Of a DNA stretch of 33,214 nt, positions 8,210 to 23,646 are shown one piece after another. The position numbers and the translations under genes were made by a program. The DNA lies in NCBI GenBank assembly GCA_031266435.1, contig JAISAZ010000025.1:1-33214 (forward strand), read 5' to 3'. Under the pieces are notes generated by a model. That model ran no database searches, was not told the DNA's origin, and saw only the letters and a program-made list of their open reading frames with translations. Numbering within the stretch: the first letter of the stretch is position 1; each line of letters opens with the position of its first letter. The DNA is from Accumulibacter sp. (GTDB lineage: Bacteria > Pseudomonadota > Gammaproteobacteria > Burkholderiales > Rhodocyclaceae).

Positions 8210-8743
8210 GTGGAAAAATCCGGAAAGAAAAACATCTATCTCGTCGGGCTGATGGGCGCGGGTAAGACCGTTCTCGGAAGGAGCCTCGCGCAGCGTCTGC
8301 GGCTTGACTTCAAGGATTCCGACCACGAGATCGAGGCGCGTACCGGCGTTTGCGTTTCGACGATTTTCGAGATCGAGGGCGAGGCGGGGTTTCGCAAGCG
8401 CGAATCGCGCGCACTCGCCGAACTTTCCGCGCTCGAAGAAACCGTCATTTCGACCGGCGGCGGCGCGGTGTTACTCGCCGAAAACCGCGCGAACATGAAG
8501 TCGAGTGGTTTTGTGATCTATTTGAACGCGCAGCCGATCTCGCTTTACGAGCGCCTGCGTCACGACAGAAGCCGCCCCTTGCTCAAAGGCCCTGACCCCT
8601 TGAAGAAGCTCGAAGAGCTTTTTGAAGCGCGCGACGCGCTTTACCGCGACGTGGCCGACCTCGTCGTCGAGAGTGGGCGGATGAGGGCGGCGTTCGTCCT
8701 TCGCATGATCGAGGAGGGAATCGAGGATCGATGGAAACCCTGA
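8210..8743 (+). CDS. aroK: Shikimate kinase
   Basis: The 177-residue P-loop kinase phosphorylates shikimate at the 3-hydroxyl, the fifth step of chorismate synthesis. It has Walker A GLMGAGKT (13-20), the shikimate-binding Asp pair DSD (36-38), FRKRES with Arg62, the GGG loop at 83-85 and the LID segment RHDRSRPLL (about 118-126). The start is GTG at 8210, right after the pil terminator; the nearby ATG at 8202 is out of frame. The 3' end overlaps aroB by 13 bp, so the pair forms one transcription unit. Confidence 0.96.
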   Translation: MEKSGKKNIYLVGLMGAGKTVLGRSLAQRLRLDFKDSDHEIEARTGVCVSTIFEIEGEAGFRKRESRALAELSALEETVISTGGGAVLLAENRANMKSSGFVIYLNAQPISLYERLRHDRSRPLLKGPDPLKKLEELFEARDALYRDVADLVVESGRMRAAFVLRMIEEGIEDRWKP

Positions 8744-9822
8744 ACGTTCGACTCGGAGACCGGAGCTACCCGATCCACATCGGACGGGGGCTTCTGGACG
8801 ATGCCGACCTTCTGGCGCCCTTCATTCCGCATGGTCGCGTCGCCGTCGTGACGAACGACATTGTCGCGCCGCTGTATCTGCGGCGCTTGACCGACGCGCT
8901 CGCGCGCGTCGGCGTCGAAGCCGTCGCGGTCGTTTTGCCCGACGGCGAAGAGAACAAGAACTGGCGGAACTTGAACCGCATCTTCGACGAAGTGCTCGAA
9001 GCGCGCTGCGAACGCTCGACTCCGTTGGTGGCGCTCGGAGGCGGCGTCGTCGGTGACATGACGGGCTTCGCAGCCGCGTGCTATCAGCGCGGCGTCCCCT
9101 TCGTCCAGATTCCGACGACGCTGCTCGCGCAAGTCGACTCGTCGGTCGGCGGAAAGACGGCGATCAATCATCCCGGCGGGAAGAACATGATCGGCGCGTT
9201 TTACCAGCCGCGCGTCGTCGTCGCCGATCCCGGCGTCCTCGATACCTTGCCCGACAGGGAATTGCGTTCGGGTCTCGCGGAAGTCGTCAAATACGCGCTG
9301 ATACGCGACTTCGCTTTTCTCGAGTGGCTCGAAATACACTTGGACGATTTGTTGAAACGCGACCCCGACGCGCTCGAATACGCGATTTTTCGTGCGTGCC
9401 TGAACAAGGCCGAAATCGTCGCCGCCGACGAGCGCGAGGCCGGAGAACGCGTCCTTCTCAATCTGGGGCATACGTTCGCGCACGCGATCGAAACCGGCGT
9501 GGGCTACGGCGTCTGGTCGCACGGTGAAGCGGTTTCGGCGGGCTGTGTCCTCGCAGCCGAGGTCTCGCGTCGCGCCGGCTGGATTTCCGACGACGATTTC
9601 AGAAGGGTCGAGGACCTCTTTTTGCGCGCGGGGACGCCGGTTTTCGGCCCCAAAGGGATCAAGGCGGAGTATCTCGTCGAACTCATGCGGCGCGACAAGA
9701 AAGTCGAGGACGGCAAAATCCGTCTCGTTCTGTTGAAGGCGCTGGGGGACGCCTTCGTCAGCGACGCCGTCGCGCCGTCCGAACTCGCGCGTGTGTTCGA
9801 AGCGAGGACGTTCCGCGCTTGA
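8731..9822 (+). CDS. aroB: 3-dehydroquinate synthase
   Basis: The 363-residue NAD- and zinc-dependent enzyme converts DAHP to 3-dehydroquinate, the second step of the shikimate pathway. It contains the NAD-binding [14 protein letters not shown] (about 106-119), the substrate segment [19 protein letters not shown] (about 136-154), and metal-ligand motifs [12 protein letters not shown] and SHGEAVSAG around 247-275. Length is standard. The ATG lies inside the 3' end of aroK. Confidence 0.97.
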   Translation: METLNVRLGDRSYPIHIGRGLLDDADLLAPFIPHGRVAVVTNDIVAPLYLRRLTDALARVGVEAVAVVLPDGEENKNWRNLNRIFDEVLEARCERSTPLVALGGGVVGDMTGFAAACYQRGVPFVQIPTTLLAQVDSSVGGKTAINHPGGKNMIGAFYQPRVVVADPGVLDTLPDRELRSGLAEVVKYALIRDFAFLEWLEIHLDDLLKRDPDALEYAIFRACLNKAEIVAADEREAGERVLLNLGHTFAHAIETGVGYGVWSHGEAVSAGCVLAAEVSRRAGWISDDDFRRVEDLFLRAGTPVFGPKGIKAEYLVELMRRDKKVEDGKIRLVLLKALGDAFVSDAVAPSELARVFEARTFRA

Positions 9823-9868
9823 GGCGGCGCCCTGAGGCTGCGTCGCTAAAGCGTTTTGGGAAATAAAC

Positions 9869-9890
9869 GGGTTCTGAGGCTTCAGAACCC
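9869..9890. other. Perfect stem-loop after aroB
   Basis: GGGTTCTGA (9869-9877) and TCAGAACCC (9882-9890) form a perfect 9-bp stem with a 4-nt loop. There is no T-tract on the plus side; on the minus strand the following bases are GTTTATTT. It ends exactly where the -35 of the gltB promoter begins. It could be a Rho-assisted transcript end for aroKB or an operator for gltB; the sequence does not decide. Confidence 0.5.
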
Positions 9891-9918
9891 TTGAAGGCGC
9901 GCGGATTCGCGTTATACT
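9891..9918 (+). promoter_or_regulatory. Sigma70-type promoter of gltBD
   Basis: TTGAAG (9891-9896) and TATACT (9913-9918) are separated by 16 bp. A start near 9925 gives a leader of about 90 nt to the gltB GTG. The leader contains the terminator-like hairpin at 9945-9966. Confidence 0.55.
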
Positions 9919-9944
9919 TATACACTCCCCGCGTGTTTTCGTGA

Positions 9945-9966
9945 GCTGGCCACGGCCGGCTTTTTT
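9945..9966 (+). terminator. Terminator-like hairpin in the gltB leader (possible attenuator)
   Basis: GCTGGC (9945-9950) pairs with GCCGGC (9955-9960; one T-G pair) around CACG, followed directly by TTTTTT (9961-9966). It lies downstream of the best gltB promoter and 50 bp before its start codon. It may be the aroKB terminator read through by gltB transcripts, or a real attenuator. Confidence 0.5.
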
Positions 9967-10015
9967 GATGTTCGGCAAAAGGAAACCTTCCTTGCCATTC
10001 TATAGAGGGTCTAAC

Positions 10016-16138
<6,123 letters not shown>

Positions 16139-16155
16139 CGCGCGAAGTTTCCCGG

Positions 16156-16186
16156 CGAACGGGGGCGCCGCCGCGCTTCCCGTTCG
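16156..16186 (+). terminator. Possible factor-assisted stem-loop after gltD
   Basis: CGAACGGG (16156-16163) and CCCGTTCG (16179-16186) form a perfect 8-bp stem with a 15-nt GC-rich loop, 18 bp after the gltD stop. No T-tract follows, so this is at best a weak or factor-assisted terminator. Confidence 0.35.
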
Positions 16187-16200
16187 ATGAACTTCCATGG

Positions 16201-16227
16201 CATAATGCGGGCTTGGCTAAAGGGAGG
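16201..16227 (+). promoter_or_regulatory. -10-like box and ribosome site before the membrane winged-helix gene
   Basis: CATAAT (16201-16206) is the only -10-like box in this short gap; a -35 match is poor. A strong ribosome site AGGGAGG (16221-16227) lies 5 bp before the ATG at 16233 and supports that start. Confidence 0.4.
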
Positions 16228-16232
16228 CCGGG

Positions 16233-17060
16233 ATGAATCTGGAACTGCAGAAATCGTTGCAAATGAGCACGCCGTCGAGCGCGATCGACGGTTATATGCT
16301 CGTCCTTCTTCTGATCATGCTCGCAGCGGGAATTCTCGGCGGGGCGGTCAACTACTACCTGAGCGAGCAGAGCGAAGACGCTTCTTTGAGAAGCTGGATA
16401 AAGTACCTGACGCTCGGCGTTTTTTCGGCGCTGACCGTTCCGCTCTTTCTGAACATGCTTTCGAGCAATTTGATGGATGCCGGACGAACGCACCCGATCA
16501 GCTTTTTCATTTTTTCGGGTTTTTGTCTGGTGTATGTTCTTCTGTCGCGCCGCTTTTTTGAAGCCGTCGTCGCCAAGCTCTTCGCCTCGAAGAAGATCGC
16601 GGAGAATTCGCCGACCGGCGAATCGTCCGAAGTACCGGTATCCCTGCGCGCGCTGGACCCGGTCGATCCCGCCGCGCCGGAATCGCTCTTTGGAACGAAA
16701 GGCGACGCCGACGCCTCGGCGCAAGTCCCGAATCCACCGAACTCGCTGAATCCACCTCCCGCCTCGCCCCCCTTTCCCCAGCAGCCGCCCAAGCCCGAAA
16801 AAACCATCGAATCGCTGACGCTCAACGACATCTCGATCGTGCGCGTCCTGTCCGAAGATTCTTTCGTCTGCGGCAATATTTCAGCTCTGACCGAAAAAAC
16901 CGGTTTGTCGCGCGACTTCATCAGTGCGCGGCTGACCGTTCTCAAGAACCAGGGGATCATCGAGACGCGCATAGACGATAAAAATATCCTGCACTGGTAC
17001 GTTTCGCCCAAAAACAGACAAACCCTCGATGACATTCTCTCAAGCCAAAAAGAAAGCTGA
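16233..17060 (+). CDS. Three-TM membrane protein with C-terminal winged helix (YEATS-associated-like)
   Basis: The 275-residue protein has three predicted membrane helices (about 21-43, 55-77, 88-107; first one with [11 protein letters not shown]), a Pro/Ala-rich linker (about 120-190) and a C-terminal winged-helix domain (about 195-270) with [20 protein letters not shown] as the recognition-helix region and a wing ending in ILHWYVSP. The three-TM block resembles the YEATS-associated three-TM module, but this is from memory and not tested. The architecture suggests a membrane-tethered DNA-binding regulator. It overlaps glmU by 32 bp, so it is co-transcribed with glmU-glmS. The function is unknown; control of, or response to, cell envelope status is only an inference from that operon. 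Confidence 0.7.
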   Translation: MNLELQKSLQMSTPSSAIDGYMLVLLLIMLAAGILGGAVNYYLSEQSEDASLRSWIKYLTLGVFSALTVPLFLNMLSSNLMDAGRTHPISFFIFSGFCLVYVLLSRRFFEAVVAKLFASKKIAENSPTGESSEVPVSLRALDPVDPAAPESLFGTKGDADASAQVPNPPNSLNPPPASPPFPQQPPKPEKTIESLTLNDISIVRVLSEDSFVCGNISALTEKTGLSRDFISARLTVLKNQGIIETRIDDKNILHWYVSPKNRQTLDDILSSQKES

Positions 17061-18438
17061 AACGCGCGCCGGCGACGGCCTCGACGTCGTCATCCTCGCC
17101 GCCGGCCAGGGAAAGCGGATGAATTCCCCGCTTCCCAAGGTACTCACCCCCCTCGCGGGAAAGCCGCTCGTCTCGTACGCGATCCGCGCGGCGAAAAGTC
17201 TCTCCCCCCGGAGCGTCTGCGTCGTCCACGGTCACGGCGGCGACGCTGTCCGCCGCGCGGTCGGCGCGTCCGACTTCTCGTGGGTTCTTCAGGAGACGCA
17301 GTCGGGGACGGGGCACGCGCTCCTCCAGGCGATGCCCCACCTTGAGCGAGACGGAATCGCGCTCGTGCTCTTTGGCGACGTCCCGCTGATCCGTGTGGAG
17401 ACGCTGGAAAAACTCGTCGAAGCCGCGCACGGCGCGCTCGCGGTCCTGACGGTCGAGCTTTCCGACCCGACGGGTTACGGGCGGATTCTGCGCGACGGAC
17501 ACGGCAAAATTCTTCGCATCGTCGAACAAAAGGACGCGAGCGAAGACGAGCGCCGCGTGCGCGAAGCGAACACCGGGATCATGGCGATTCCCGAGGTGCG
17601 GCTCGGCGACTGGCTCGCGCGCCTGTCGAACGACAACGCGCAGAAAGAATACTACCTGACCGACATCGTCGCGCTCGCGGTCGAAGAAGGTTTTCCGGTT
17701 CGCACGGTACAAGCGGAGTGCGAATGCGAAGTCCTCGGTGTCAACAGCCCGAAGGAACTCGCCACGCTCGAACGTATCGTCCAGCGCGCGAGCGCGGAAG
17801 ACCTGATGGCGCGGGGCGTCCGGCTTGCCGACCCGGCGCGGATCGACGTGCGCGGAGAACTGCACTGCGGGCGCGGCGTCTTCATCGACGTCAACAACGT
17901 ATTCGAAGGCGCGGTCGAACTCGGCGACGACGTCGAGGTTGGCCCGAATTGCTTCCTCCGCGACGCGACGATCGGCGCCGGCTCGCGTATTGCGGCCTTC
18001 ACGCACATTGACGGCGCGAGCGTCGGCGCGGAAGCCTCGATCGGCCCTTACGCCCGCCTGCGTCCCGGTACGGAACTCAAAGAGAAAGTCCACGTCGGCA
18101 ATTTCGTCGAAATCAAAAAAAGCCGCGTCGACGCCGGCTCGAAGGCCAACCACCTCGCCTACATCGGCGACGCGATCATTGGGCGCCGGGTCAATATCGG
18201 CGCCGGGACGATCACCTGCAATTACGACGGCGCGAACAAATTCCAGACCGTCATCGAAGACGACGCGTTCATCGGGTCGGATTCTCAACTCGTCGCGCCC
18301 GTCCGCGTCGGCCAGGGTGCGACGCTCGGTGCAGGGACGACGCTGACGCGCGACGTTCCGGCGGGCGCGCTCGCCGTCACACGGGCGAAGGCTTCGTTCG
18401 TCGCCGCGTGGAAACGGCCGACCAAGAAGGAGGATTGA
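17029..18438 (+). CDS. glmU: Bifunctional GlcNAc-1-P uridyltransferase / GlcN-1-P acetyltransferase
   Basis: The 469-residue enzyme makes UDP-GlcNAc for peptidoglycan and LPS. An N-terminal pyrophosphorylase domain has LAAGQGKRM (about 23-31) with Lys in PLPKVL, and LFGDVPLI near 114. A C-terminal left-handed beta-helix acetyltransferase (about 250-469) has repeated hexapeptides and the active-site segment [17 protein letters not shown]. The ATG at 17029 adds about 17 residues before the core and overlaps the upstream gene by 32 bp; no later ATG or GTG precedes the conserved core. It is followed by glmS after 3 bp. Confidence 0.96.
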   Translation: MTFSQAKKKAETRAGDGLDVVILAAGQGKRMNSPLPKVLTPLAGKPLVSYAIRAAKSLSPRSVCVVHGHGGDAVRRAVGASDFSWVLQETQSGTGHALLQAMPHLERDGIALVLFGDVPLIRVETLEKLVEAAHGALAVLTVELSDPTGYGRILRDGHGKILRIVEQKDASEDERRVREANTGIMAIPEVRLGDWLARLSNDNAQKEYYLTDIVALAVEEGFPVRTVQAECECEVLGVNSPKELATLERIVQRASAEDLMARGVRLADPARIDVRGELHCGRGVFIDVNNVFEGAVELGDDVEVGPNCFLRDATIGAGSRIAAFTHIDGASVGAEASIGPYARLRPGTELKEKVHVGNFVEIKKSRVDAGSKANHLAYIGDAIIGRRVNIGAGTITCNYDGANKFQTVIEDDAFIGSDSQLVAPVRVGQGATLGAGTTLTRDVPAGALAVTRAKASFVAAWKRPTKKED

Positions 18439-18441
18439 GCG

Positions 18442-20271
18442 ATGTGCGGAATCGTCGCGGCGGCATCGGACGGCGACGTCGTCCCCGTCCTTCTCGAAGG
18501 GCTGCGTCGGCTCGAATACCGTGGCTACGATTCGGCGGGGATCGCGCTCACGAGCGGACACGGCCTGCACTGCCTGCGCGCGGTCGGGCGCGTCGCCGAA
18601 CTCGAAGCCGAAGTCGACGCGGCGCGCGTTTCCGGGCCTACCGGGATCGCGCATACGCGGTGGGCGACGCACGGTGTTCCCTGCGAGCGCAACGCGCACC
18701 CGCACGTCTCGGGCGGAATCGCCGTCGTCCATAACGGAATCATAGAAAATCATGAAGAACTCCGCGACCGCCTGAAGAAAGAAGGCTTCATCTTCGTTTC
18801 GGATACCGACACCGAAGTCGTCGGCCACCTGATCGCCTCCGAACTGAAAAACGAGCCGGACTTTTTCGCGGCGGCATGCCGTGCGATCGCGCAGTTGCGC
18901 GGCGCTTTCGCGCTCGCGATTCTCTGCGACACGGCGCCGTCCTCGATCGTCGTCGCGCGCGAAGGCGCGCCGCTCCTGATCGGCATCGGCGAAAACGGAA
19001 ACTACGCGGCCTCCGACGTCTCGGCGCTCTTGCAGGTCACACGCCGTGTGATCTACCTCGAAAACGGCGATTGCGCCGAAATTTCGCGGGAAAGCGTTTC
19101 CATCGCGCGCTTCGACGGGACGCCGGTCGTCCGCGACGAAATCGAGTCGCAACTCTCCGGGGAGGCGATTCAACTCGGCGCGTACCGTCACTATATGCAG
19201 AAGGAAATCTTCGAGCAGCCCGCCGCGCTCTCGAATACGCTCGAAATGCTCGAAGTGGCGGGGAGCGTCCAGCCGGGGCTTTTCGGCGCCGAGGCGGAGA
19301 AGACCCTGAGCGGCGTCCGGCAAGCGCTGATCCTCGCGTGCGGAACGAGCTACCACGCCGGACTCGTCGCGCGCTACTGGTTCGAGTCGATGGCGAAACT
19401 CCCGTGCGTCGTCGAGATGGCGAGCGAATACCGCTACCGAGATTCCGTCCCCGACGCGGAAACCCTCGTCATCACGCTCTCGCAGTCGGGCGAAACCGCC
19501 GACACGCTCGCCGCGCTCCGCCACGCGAAAACGCTCGGAATGAACAAGACGCTCTGCGTCTGCAACGTACCCGAATCTTCGCTCGTCCGGGAAAACGCCC
19601 TGCGCTTCATCACGCGCGCCGGACCGGAAATCGGCGTCGCATCGACGAAAGCCTTCACGACGCAACTCGCCGCGCTCTACCTCCTGACGCTGATCCTGGC
19701 GAAGCAACGCGGGAGGCTTTCCAATGCCGACGAAGCGGTCGCGCTCCAGTCGATGCGCCACCTTCCGGTCGCCGTTTCCAGAGTGCTCGAACTCGAAGAA
19801 GAAATCCGGCGATGGGCCGAAGGCTTTGCGACTAAGCAGCACGTACTCTTCCTGGGGCGTGGTCGGCACTACCCGATCGCGATGGAAGGCGCGCTCAAGC
19901 TCAAGGAAATCACCTACATTCACGCCGAAGCCTACGCGGCGGGCGAATTGAAGCACGGGCCGCTCGCGCTCGTCGACCGCGAGATGCCCGTCGTCGCCGT
20001 CGCGCCGAACGACTTCCTGCTCGAAAAGCTCAAATCGAACCTCCAGGAAGTCCGCGCGCGCGGCGGCGAGCTTTACGTCTTCGCCGACCGCGACAGCAGC
20101 ATCCCCGCGTCGGACAACGTCCACCTCATCCACCTCCCCGAACACTACGGGCAACTCTCGGCGCTGCTGCACGTCGTTCCCCTGCAACTTCTCGCGTACC
20201 ACACCGCGCTCGCGCGCGGCGCCGACGTCGACAAGCCGAGAAACCTCGCCAAGTCGGTCACGGTGGAGTGA
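18442..20271 (+). CDS. glmS: Glutamine-fructose-6-phosphate aminotransferase (isomerizing)
   Basis: The 609-residue enzyme makes glucosamine-6-phosphate from fructose-6-phosphate and glutamine, the first step to UDP-GlcNAc. It has Cys2 as nucleophile (MCGIV), the glutaminase motif AHTRWATHG, two SIS sugar-binding domains (ACGTSYHAGL and LSQSGETADT, about 300-360) and the C-terminal KSVTVE. The AAGGAGG site at 18427-18433 is 8 bp from the ATG. I see no glmS ribozyme-like leader: the gap to glmU is 3 bp. Repeat R2 begins 3 bp after the stop. Confidence 0.98.
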   Translation: MCGIVAAASDGDVVPVLLEGLRRLEYRGYDSAGIALTSGHGLHCLRAVGRVAELEAEVDAARVSGPTGIAHTRWATHGVPCERNAHPHVSGGIAVVHNGIIENHEELRDRLKKEGFIFVSDTDTEVVGHLIASELKNEPDFFAAACRAIAQLRGAFALAILCDTAPSSIVVAREGAPLLIGIGENGNYAASDVSALLQVTRRVIYLENGDCAEISRESVSIARFDGTPVVRDEIESQLSGEAIQLGAYRHYMQKEIFEQPAALSNTLEMLEVAGSVQPGLFGAEAEKTLSGVRQALILACGTSYHAGLVARYWFESMAKLPCVVEMASEYRYRDSVPDAETLVITLSQSGETADTLAALRHAKTLGMNKTLCVCNVPESSLVRENALRFITRAGPEIGVASTKAFTTQLAALYLLTLILAKQRGRLSNADEAVALQSMRHLPVAVSRVLELEEEIRRWAEGFATKQHVLFLGRGRHYPIAMEGALKLKEITYIHAEAYAAGELKHGPLALVDREMPVVAVAPNDFLLEKLKSNLQEVRARGGELYVFADRDSSIPASDNVHLIHLPEHYGQLSALLHVVPLQLLAYHTALARGADVDKPRNLAKSVTVE

Positions 20272-20273
20272 GG

Positions 20274-20440
20274 ATCAGAGGACAGATGACAGAGGACAGA
20301 TGACAGGACGGCCTGCGGCCTTTGTAATCAGGGTTCAGTAGTCTGAAGGAGTATCCTACGCGACATCTGAATACTGAAGACAGACCACGGAGCGAACGCA
20401 GTGAGCGCTCTGTCATCTGTCCTCAGTCTTCTGTCTTCTG
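20274..20440. repeat. Composite heptad-repeat element R2
   Basis: Begins with CAGAGGACAGATGACAG-type heptads 3 bp after the glmS stop, then a GGCCTGCGGCC mini-hairpin (about 20310-20321), degenerate TCAG heptads, CATCTGAATACTGAA, GCGAACGCA/GTGAGCGCT and a closing arm of CTGTCNT heptads to 20440. It is the reverse-oriented form of R1: the GGCC hairpin lies on the left. It fills nearly all of the glmS to UPF0126 gap. Confidence 0.85.
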
Positions 20441-20446
20441 TAAAAT
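20441..20446 (+). promoter_or_regulatory. -10-like box directly abutting repeat R2
   Basis: TAAAAT begins on the base after the last heptad of R2, 34 bp before the TTG start of the next gene. The -35 position (about 20418-20423) falls inside the repeat arm and is a poor match (TGTCCT). Confidence 0.35.
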
Positions 20447-20479
20447 GCCCCGAAGCGCAATTTTGGACGAGAGAAGCGA

Positions 20480-21127
20480 TTGTATTTGTCGGAACTGAAT
20501 TTCCCGAACCTGAGCGACTTCATGTACTGGGCCGGAATCGCCGCGGTCGCGGTCAGTGCCGTTTCGGGGACGCTCGAAGCGGGCGCGCGGCGGATGGACA
20601 TCGTCGGCGTGACGGTCGTCGGGCTTGCGACGGCGCTCGGCGGCGGGACCGCGCGCGACCTTCTTCTCAGCCGCCCGATCTTCTGGGTCGTCGACCCGTC
20701 TTACCTCTACACCGCGTTTCTCGGTGCGCTCGTGACCTTCTTCGTCGCGCGCGCCGTTTACTTGCCGGCGCGGCTCTTCGTGATTCCCGACGCAATCGGA
20801 CTCGCGCTCTTTACCGTCGTCGGCGCGCAAGTCGCGCTCGACATGCGCGTCCCGTGGTTCGTCGCCGTCATGATGGGCGTCGTGACGGCGACCTTCGGCG
20901 GCGTCGTCCGCGACATCTTCTGCAACATGATCCCGCTCGTTTTCCTGCCGGGCTACCTTTACGCCGCCGCGTCGTTTTTCGGCGCGGTCGCGTACATCGT
21001 CGTCCAGGAAGTGCTCGGCGGCGGGCACGTCGCGGCGGGCTGGATCGGGATGGGTACTGCCTTCGGCCTGCGGCTTTTGGGGATGTATCTGAAGGTTATG
21101 CTCCCCGCGTTCAGAAACCGCGAATGA
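20480..21127 (+). CDS. UPF0126 / TRIC-like membrane protein (YicG family)
   Basis: The 215-residue protein has about seven hydrophobic helices and two copies of the family unit, each with the Gly-rich motif followed by Arg-Asp: ALGGGTARDLLL (about 54-65) and FGGVVRDIFC (about 140-149). UPF0126 proteins are inner-membrane proteins related to TRIC cation channels; the ion or solute carried here is not known. The start is TTG at 20480 with GAGAGAAG upstream; the ATG at 20522 (14 codons later) is an alternative that still gives a complete domain. It is flanked by repeats R2 and R3 and convergent with parC. Confidence 0.88.
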   Translation: MYLSELNFPNLSDFMYWAGIAAVAVSAVSGTLEAGARRMDIVGVTVVGLATALGGGTARDLLLSRPIFWVVDPSYLYTAFLGALVTFFVARAVYLPARLFVIPDAIGLALFTVVGAQVALDMRVPWFVAVMMGVVTATFGGVVRDIFCNMIPLVFLPGYLYAAASFFGAVAYIVVQEVLGGGHVAAGWIGMGTAFGLRLLGMYLKVMLPAFRNRE

Positions 21128-21129
21128 TT

Positions 21130-21330
21130 GACAGAGGACAGAAGACTGAGGACAGAAGACAGAGCGCTCGCTGACGCTCGCTTCGTGATCAGTTTTCAGT
21201 ATTCAGATGTCGCGGGGGACGCTCCTATAGGTTGGGCTGAACGAAGTGAAGCCCAACATCAGAATACAGATTACTGACTACAGAGGCCGAAGGCCGTTCA
21301 GTCCTCTGTCCTCTGTCTTCTGTCCTCTGA
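21130..21330. repeat. Composite heptad-repeat hairpin element R3
   Basis: Left arm of AGGACAG/AAGACTG heptads from 21130, then GCGCTCGCT/GACGCTCGC, TGATCAG-TTTTCAG-TATTCAG, a GGGGGACGCTCC block, an embedded GTTGGGCT...AGCCCAAC hairpin (21231-21257), GATTACT heptads, GGCCGAAGGCC and a right arm of CTGTCCT/CTGTCTT heptads to 21330. It lies between convergent genes, starts 3 bp after the UPF0126 stop, and its right half is translated as the parC C-terminus on the minus strand. Confidence 0.87.
21231..21257. repeat. GTTGGGC hairpin module inside R3
   Basis: GTTGGGCT (21231-21238) and AGCCCAAC (21250-21257) flank GAACGAAGTGA. The same TATAGGTTGGG...CCCAA module recurs in R4, R6 and R7, so it is a mobile or recombining sub-unit of the elements. 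Confidence 0.75.
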
Positions 21331-23629
21331 TACTCACCTCGTCGAGCGGGCCGACCGTGGCGCCACGGCGCGCGCGTTGTCCGAGATGTCGGGCTTCGGA
21401 CAGGATTTCTTTCGGGTGTTTGCGGCGCTTTCCTTCGATGCGTACCGTCGCGCCCTGGACGGCGATCGCCGATACGAGCGTTTCCCCGGCCTTCAAGCCG
21501 ATGATCTGTACGCCCTTGCCGCCGGAAAGCCGTTTCATCTGTTCGAGCGGGAAGACGAGCAGGCGACCGTCGCCGGAGAGCGCGGCGACGTGGTCTTTTC
21601 CGTCGACGCGCGAAGGCGGGAGGATAAAAGCGCCGTCCTCGACCGTCAGGAAGGTTTTCCCGCTCTTTTGGCGCGAAAGCAGGTCGCCGAAAGCGCAGAC
21701 GAAGCCGTAACCCGAAGACTTGGCGATCAGCCACTCGTCTTCGGGTTTTCCCGTGAAGACGTGCGCGATCTTTCCGCCGCCCAGATCGACGAAGGACGCG
21801 AGCGGCGCGCCGAGACCCCGACCGTCTGGGAGCGCGGCGACCGGCACGGTAAAGGCGCGCCCTTCGGTCGAGAGGATCACGAGCGCGTCTATCGAGCGGC
21901 ATTCCCACGCCGAACCCGGAGAATCGCCGTCCTTGTACGCGACGCTGTCGAGCTTGATCGCGTGTCCCTGACGCGCGCGCGCCCAGCCCTTCGCCGAGAC
22001 GATCAGTGTGACCGCCTCGTCCGCGACCGTCGCGGCTTCCTGGCGCGTGATCGTCGAAGCGGGTTCGATGAGCGTCCGTCGCGCGTCGGCGTATTTCGCC
22101 GCGTCGGCTTCGATTTCGCGCACGACGAGCCGGGAGAGGCGCGACTCGCTCGCGAGGAGTTTTTCGAGTTCGGCTTTTTCGGCGCGCAGCTTCTGAAGCT
22201 CCTGCTCGATCCGAAAGCCTTCGAGCCGCGCCAACTGGCGCAAGCGGATTTCGAGGATGTCTTCGGCCTGACGTTCGGAAAGCCCGAAGCGCTCGATGAG
22301 GCGCGGCTTGGGTTCGTCCGACGCGCGGATGATGCGGATGACCTCGTCGATATGCAGAAAGACGATGTGGCGGCCTTCGTTGATGTGGATGCGGTCGTCG
22401 GTGCGCGCGAGGCGGTGCGCGCTACGGCGGCGTACCGTCTCGATCCGGAAGCGGCGCCACTCGTCGAGCGTTTCGCGCAGCGTTTTCTGGCAAGGTCGAC
22501 CGTCGATTCCGACGGCGACGAGGTTGATCGGCGCGTTGATTTCGAGGCTCGTATGCGCGAGCAGCATCGCGGCGAATTCTTCGCGGTCGATGCGCGAATT
22601 CAGCGGTTCGAAGACGAGGCGCACGGCTTCGTCCTTGTCGGATTCGTCGCGCGCGCGCTCGACCTGCGACGCGAAGAGCGCTTTGAGCTGCGCCGCCGAT
22701 TGCTCGGCGCTTTTTTTCCCCGATCGAAGCTGAGGGTTCAGAATCGCGCCGATTTCGGAGAGAACGCGCGCCGCCGAGACTCCCGGCGGCAGCGCGCTGA
22801 CGACGAGCTGCCACGCGCCGCGCGCCATTTCTTCGAACGCGTAGCGCGCGCGAACGCGCAGACTGCCGCGCCCGGTCTCGTACGCGGCGGCGATCTCGGA
22901 CGCCTGCGAAATGATCTGCCCGCCTCCGGGGTAATCCGGCCCCGGAATGAAGCGGAGGAGTTCTTCCAAAGAGAGGTCGGGATTTTCGACGAGCGCGGCG
23001 GCGGCGCGCGCGACCTCGCCCAGGTTGTGCGGCGGGATTTCGGTCGCCATGCCGACGGCGATTCCCGACGCGCCGTTCAGCAAGCTAAAGGGCAGGCGCG
23101 CGGGCAAAAAGGCCGGCTCGTCGAACGCGCCGTCGTAATTGGAGCGAAAATCGACCGTCCCCTCGTCGATTTCGTTGAGCAGAAGTTCGGCGATCGGTTT
23201 CAAGCGCGCCTCGGTATAGCGCATCGCCGCCGCGTTGTCGCCGTCGCGCGAACCGAAGTTCCCCTGACCGTCGACGAGCGGGTAGCGCAGCGAAAAATCC
23301 TGCGCGATCCGCACCATCGCGTCGTACGCCGACACGTCGCCGTGCGGGTGGAATTTACCGATGACGTCGCCGACGACGCGCGCCGATTTCACAGGTTTCG
23401 CACCCGCCGAGAGGCCGAGTTCGCGCATCGCGTAAAGTACGCGGCGCTGTACGGGTTTCTGCCCGTCGCGCACATCCGGCAGCGCGCGCCCCTTGACGAC
23501 GGCGATCGCGTATTCGAGGTAGTCGCGCTCGGCCGATTCGTGCAGGAGGATGCTGTCGTCGTCGTCGGTGGCCTTGGGGGTGTCGTTCGTGAGCGGTAAA
23601 TCGTCGAAGAGGTCGGGGGTGTCGTTCAT
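21278..23629 (-). CDS. parC: DNA topoisomerase IV subunit A
   Basis: The 783-residue type IIA topoisomerase subunit decatenates chromosomes together with ParE, which is not in the window. Features are [20 protein letters not shown] (about 49-68), HPHGD (94-98), catalytic Tyr138 in [22 protein letters not shown] and a C-terminal beta-pinwheel. The pattern [22 protein letters not shown]-like around Tyr138 and [20 protein letters not shown] separate it from GyrA. The position following HPHGD (Ser80 in E. coli ParC) is Val99. The native end was probably near DEVS; the final residues [16 protein letters not shown] are encoded by repeat R3. It is 17 bp downstream of the DUF898 gene stop, hence likely co-transcribed with it. 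Confidence 0.95.
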   Translation of the reverse strand: MNDTPDLFDDLPLTNDTPKATDDDDSILLHESAERDYLEYAIAVVKGRALPDVRDGQKPVQRRVLYAMRELGLSAGAKPVKSARVVGDVIGKFHPHGDVSAYDAMVRIAQDFSLRYPLVDGQGNFGSRDGDNAAAMRYTEARLKPIAELLLNEIDEGTVDFRSNYDGAFDEPAFLPARLPFSLLNGASGIAVGMATEIPPHNLGEVARAAAALVENPDLSLEELLRFIPGPDYPGGGQIISQASEIAAAYETGRGSLRVRARYAFEEMARGAWQLVVSALPPGVSAARVLSEIGAILNPQLRSGKKSAEQSAAQLKALFASQVERARDESDKDEAVRLVFEPLNSRIDREEFAAMLLAHTSLEINAPINLVAVGIDGRPCQKTLRETLDEWRRFRIETVRRRSAHRLARTDDRIHINEGRHIVFLHIDEVIRIIRASDEPKPRLIERFGLSERQAEDILEIRLRQLARLEGFRIEQELQKLRAEKAELEKLLASESRLSRLVVREIEADAAKYADARRTLIEPASTITRQEAATVADEAVTLIVSAKGWARARQGHAIKLDSVAYKDGDSPGSAWECRSIDALVILSTEGRAFTVPVAALPDGRGLGAPLASFVDLGGGKIAHVFTGKPEDEWLIAKSSGYGFVCAFGDLLSRQKSGKTFLTVEDGAFILPPSRVDGKDHVAALSGDGRLLVFPLEQMKRLSGGKGVQIIGLKAGETLVSAIAVQGATVRIEGKRRKHPKEILSEARHLGQRARRGATVGPLDEVSIRGQKTEDRGLNGLRPL

Positions 23630-23646
23630 CGTGGGCGCTTTTGCTC

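Noticed and set aside
9941-10015. Upstream GTG start for gltB
   Set aside because: It would translate the terminator-like hairpin; the GTG at 10016 has a better ribosome site and fits the usual propeptide length.
18439-18441. glmS ribozyme upstream of glmS
   Set aside because: The gap to glmU is only 3 bp, and the ribozyme is characteristic of Firmicutes; no structure fits.
16957-20202. Long antisense open frame (1081 codons) opposite glmU-glmS
   Set aside because: Same high-GC shadow effect; glmU and glmS are complete with all motifs on the plus strand.
21377-23599. Plus-strand open frame (740 codons) opposite parC
   Set aside because: Low-complexity Arg/Glu/Asp product with no family motif; parC is intact.
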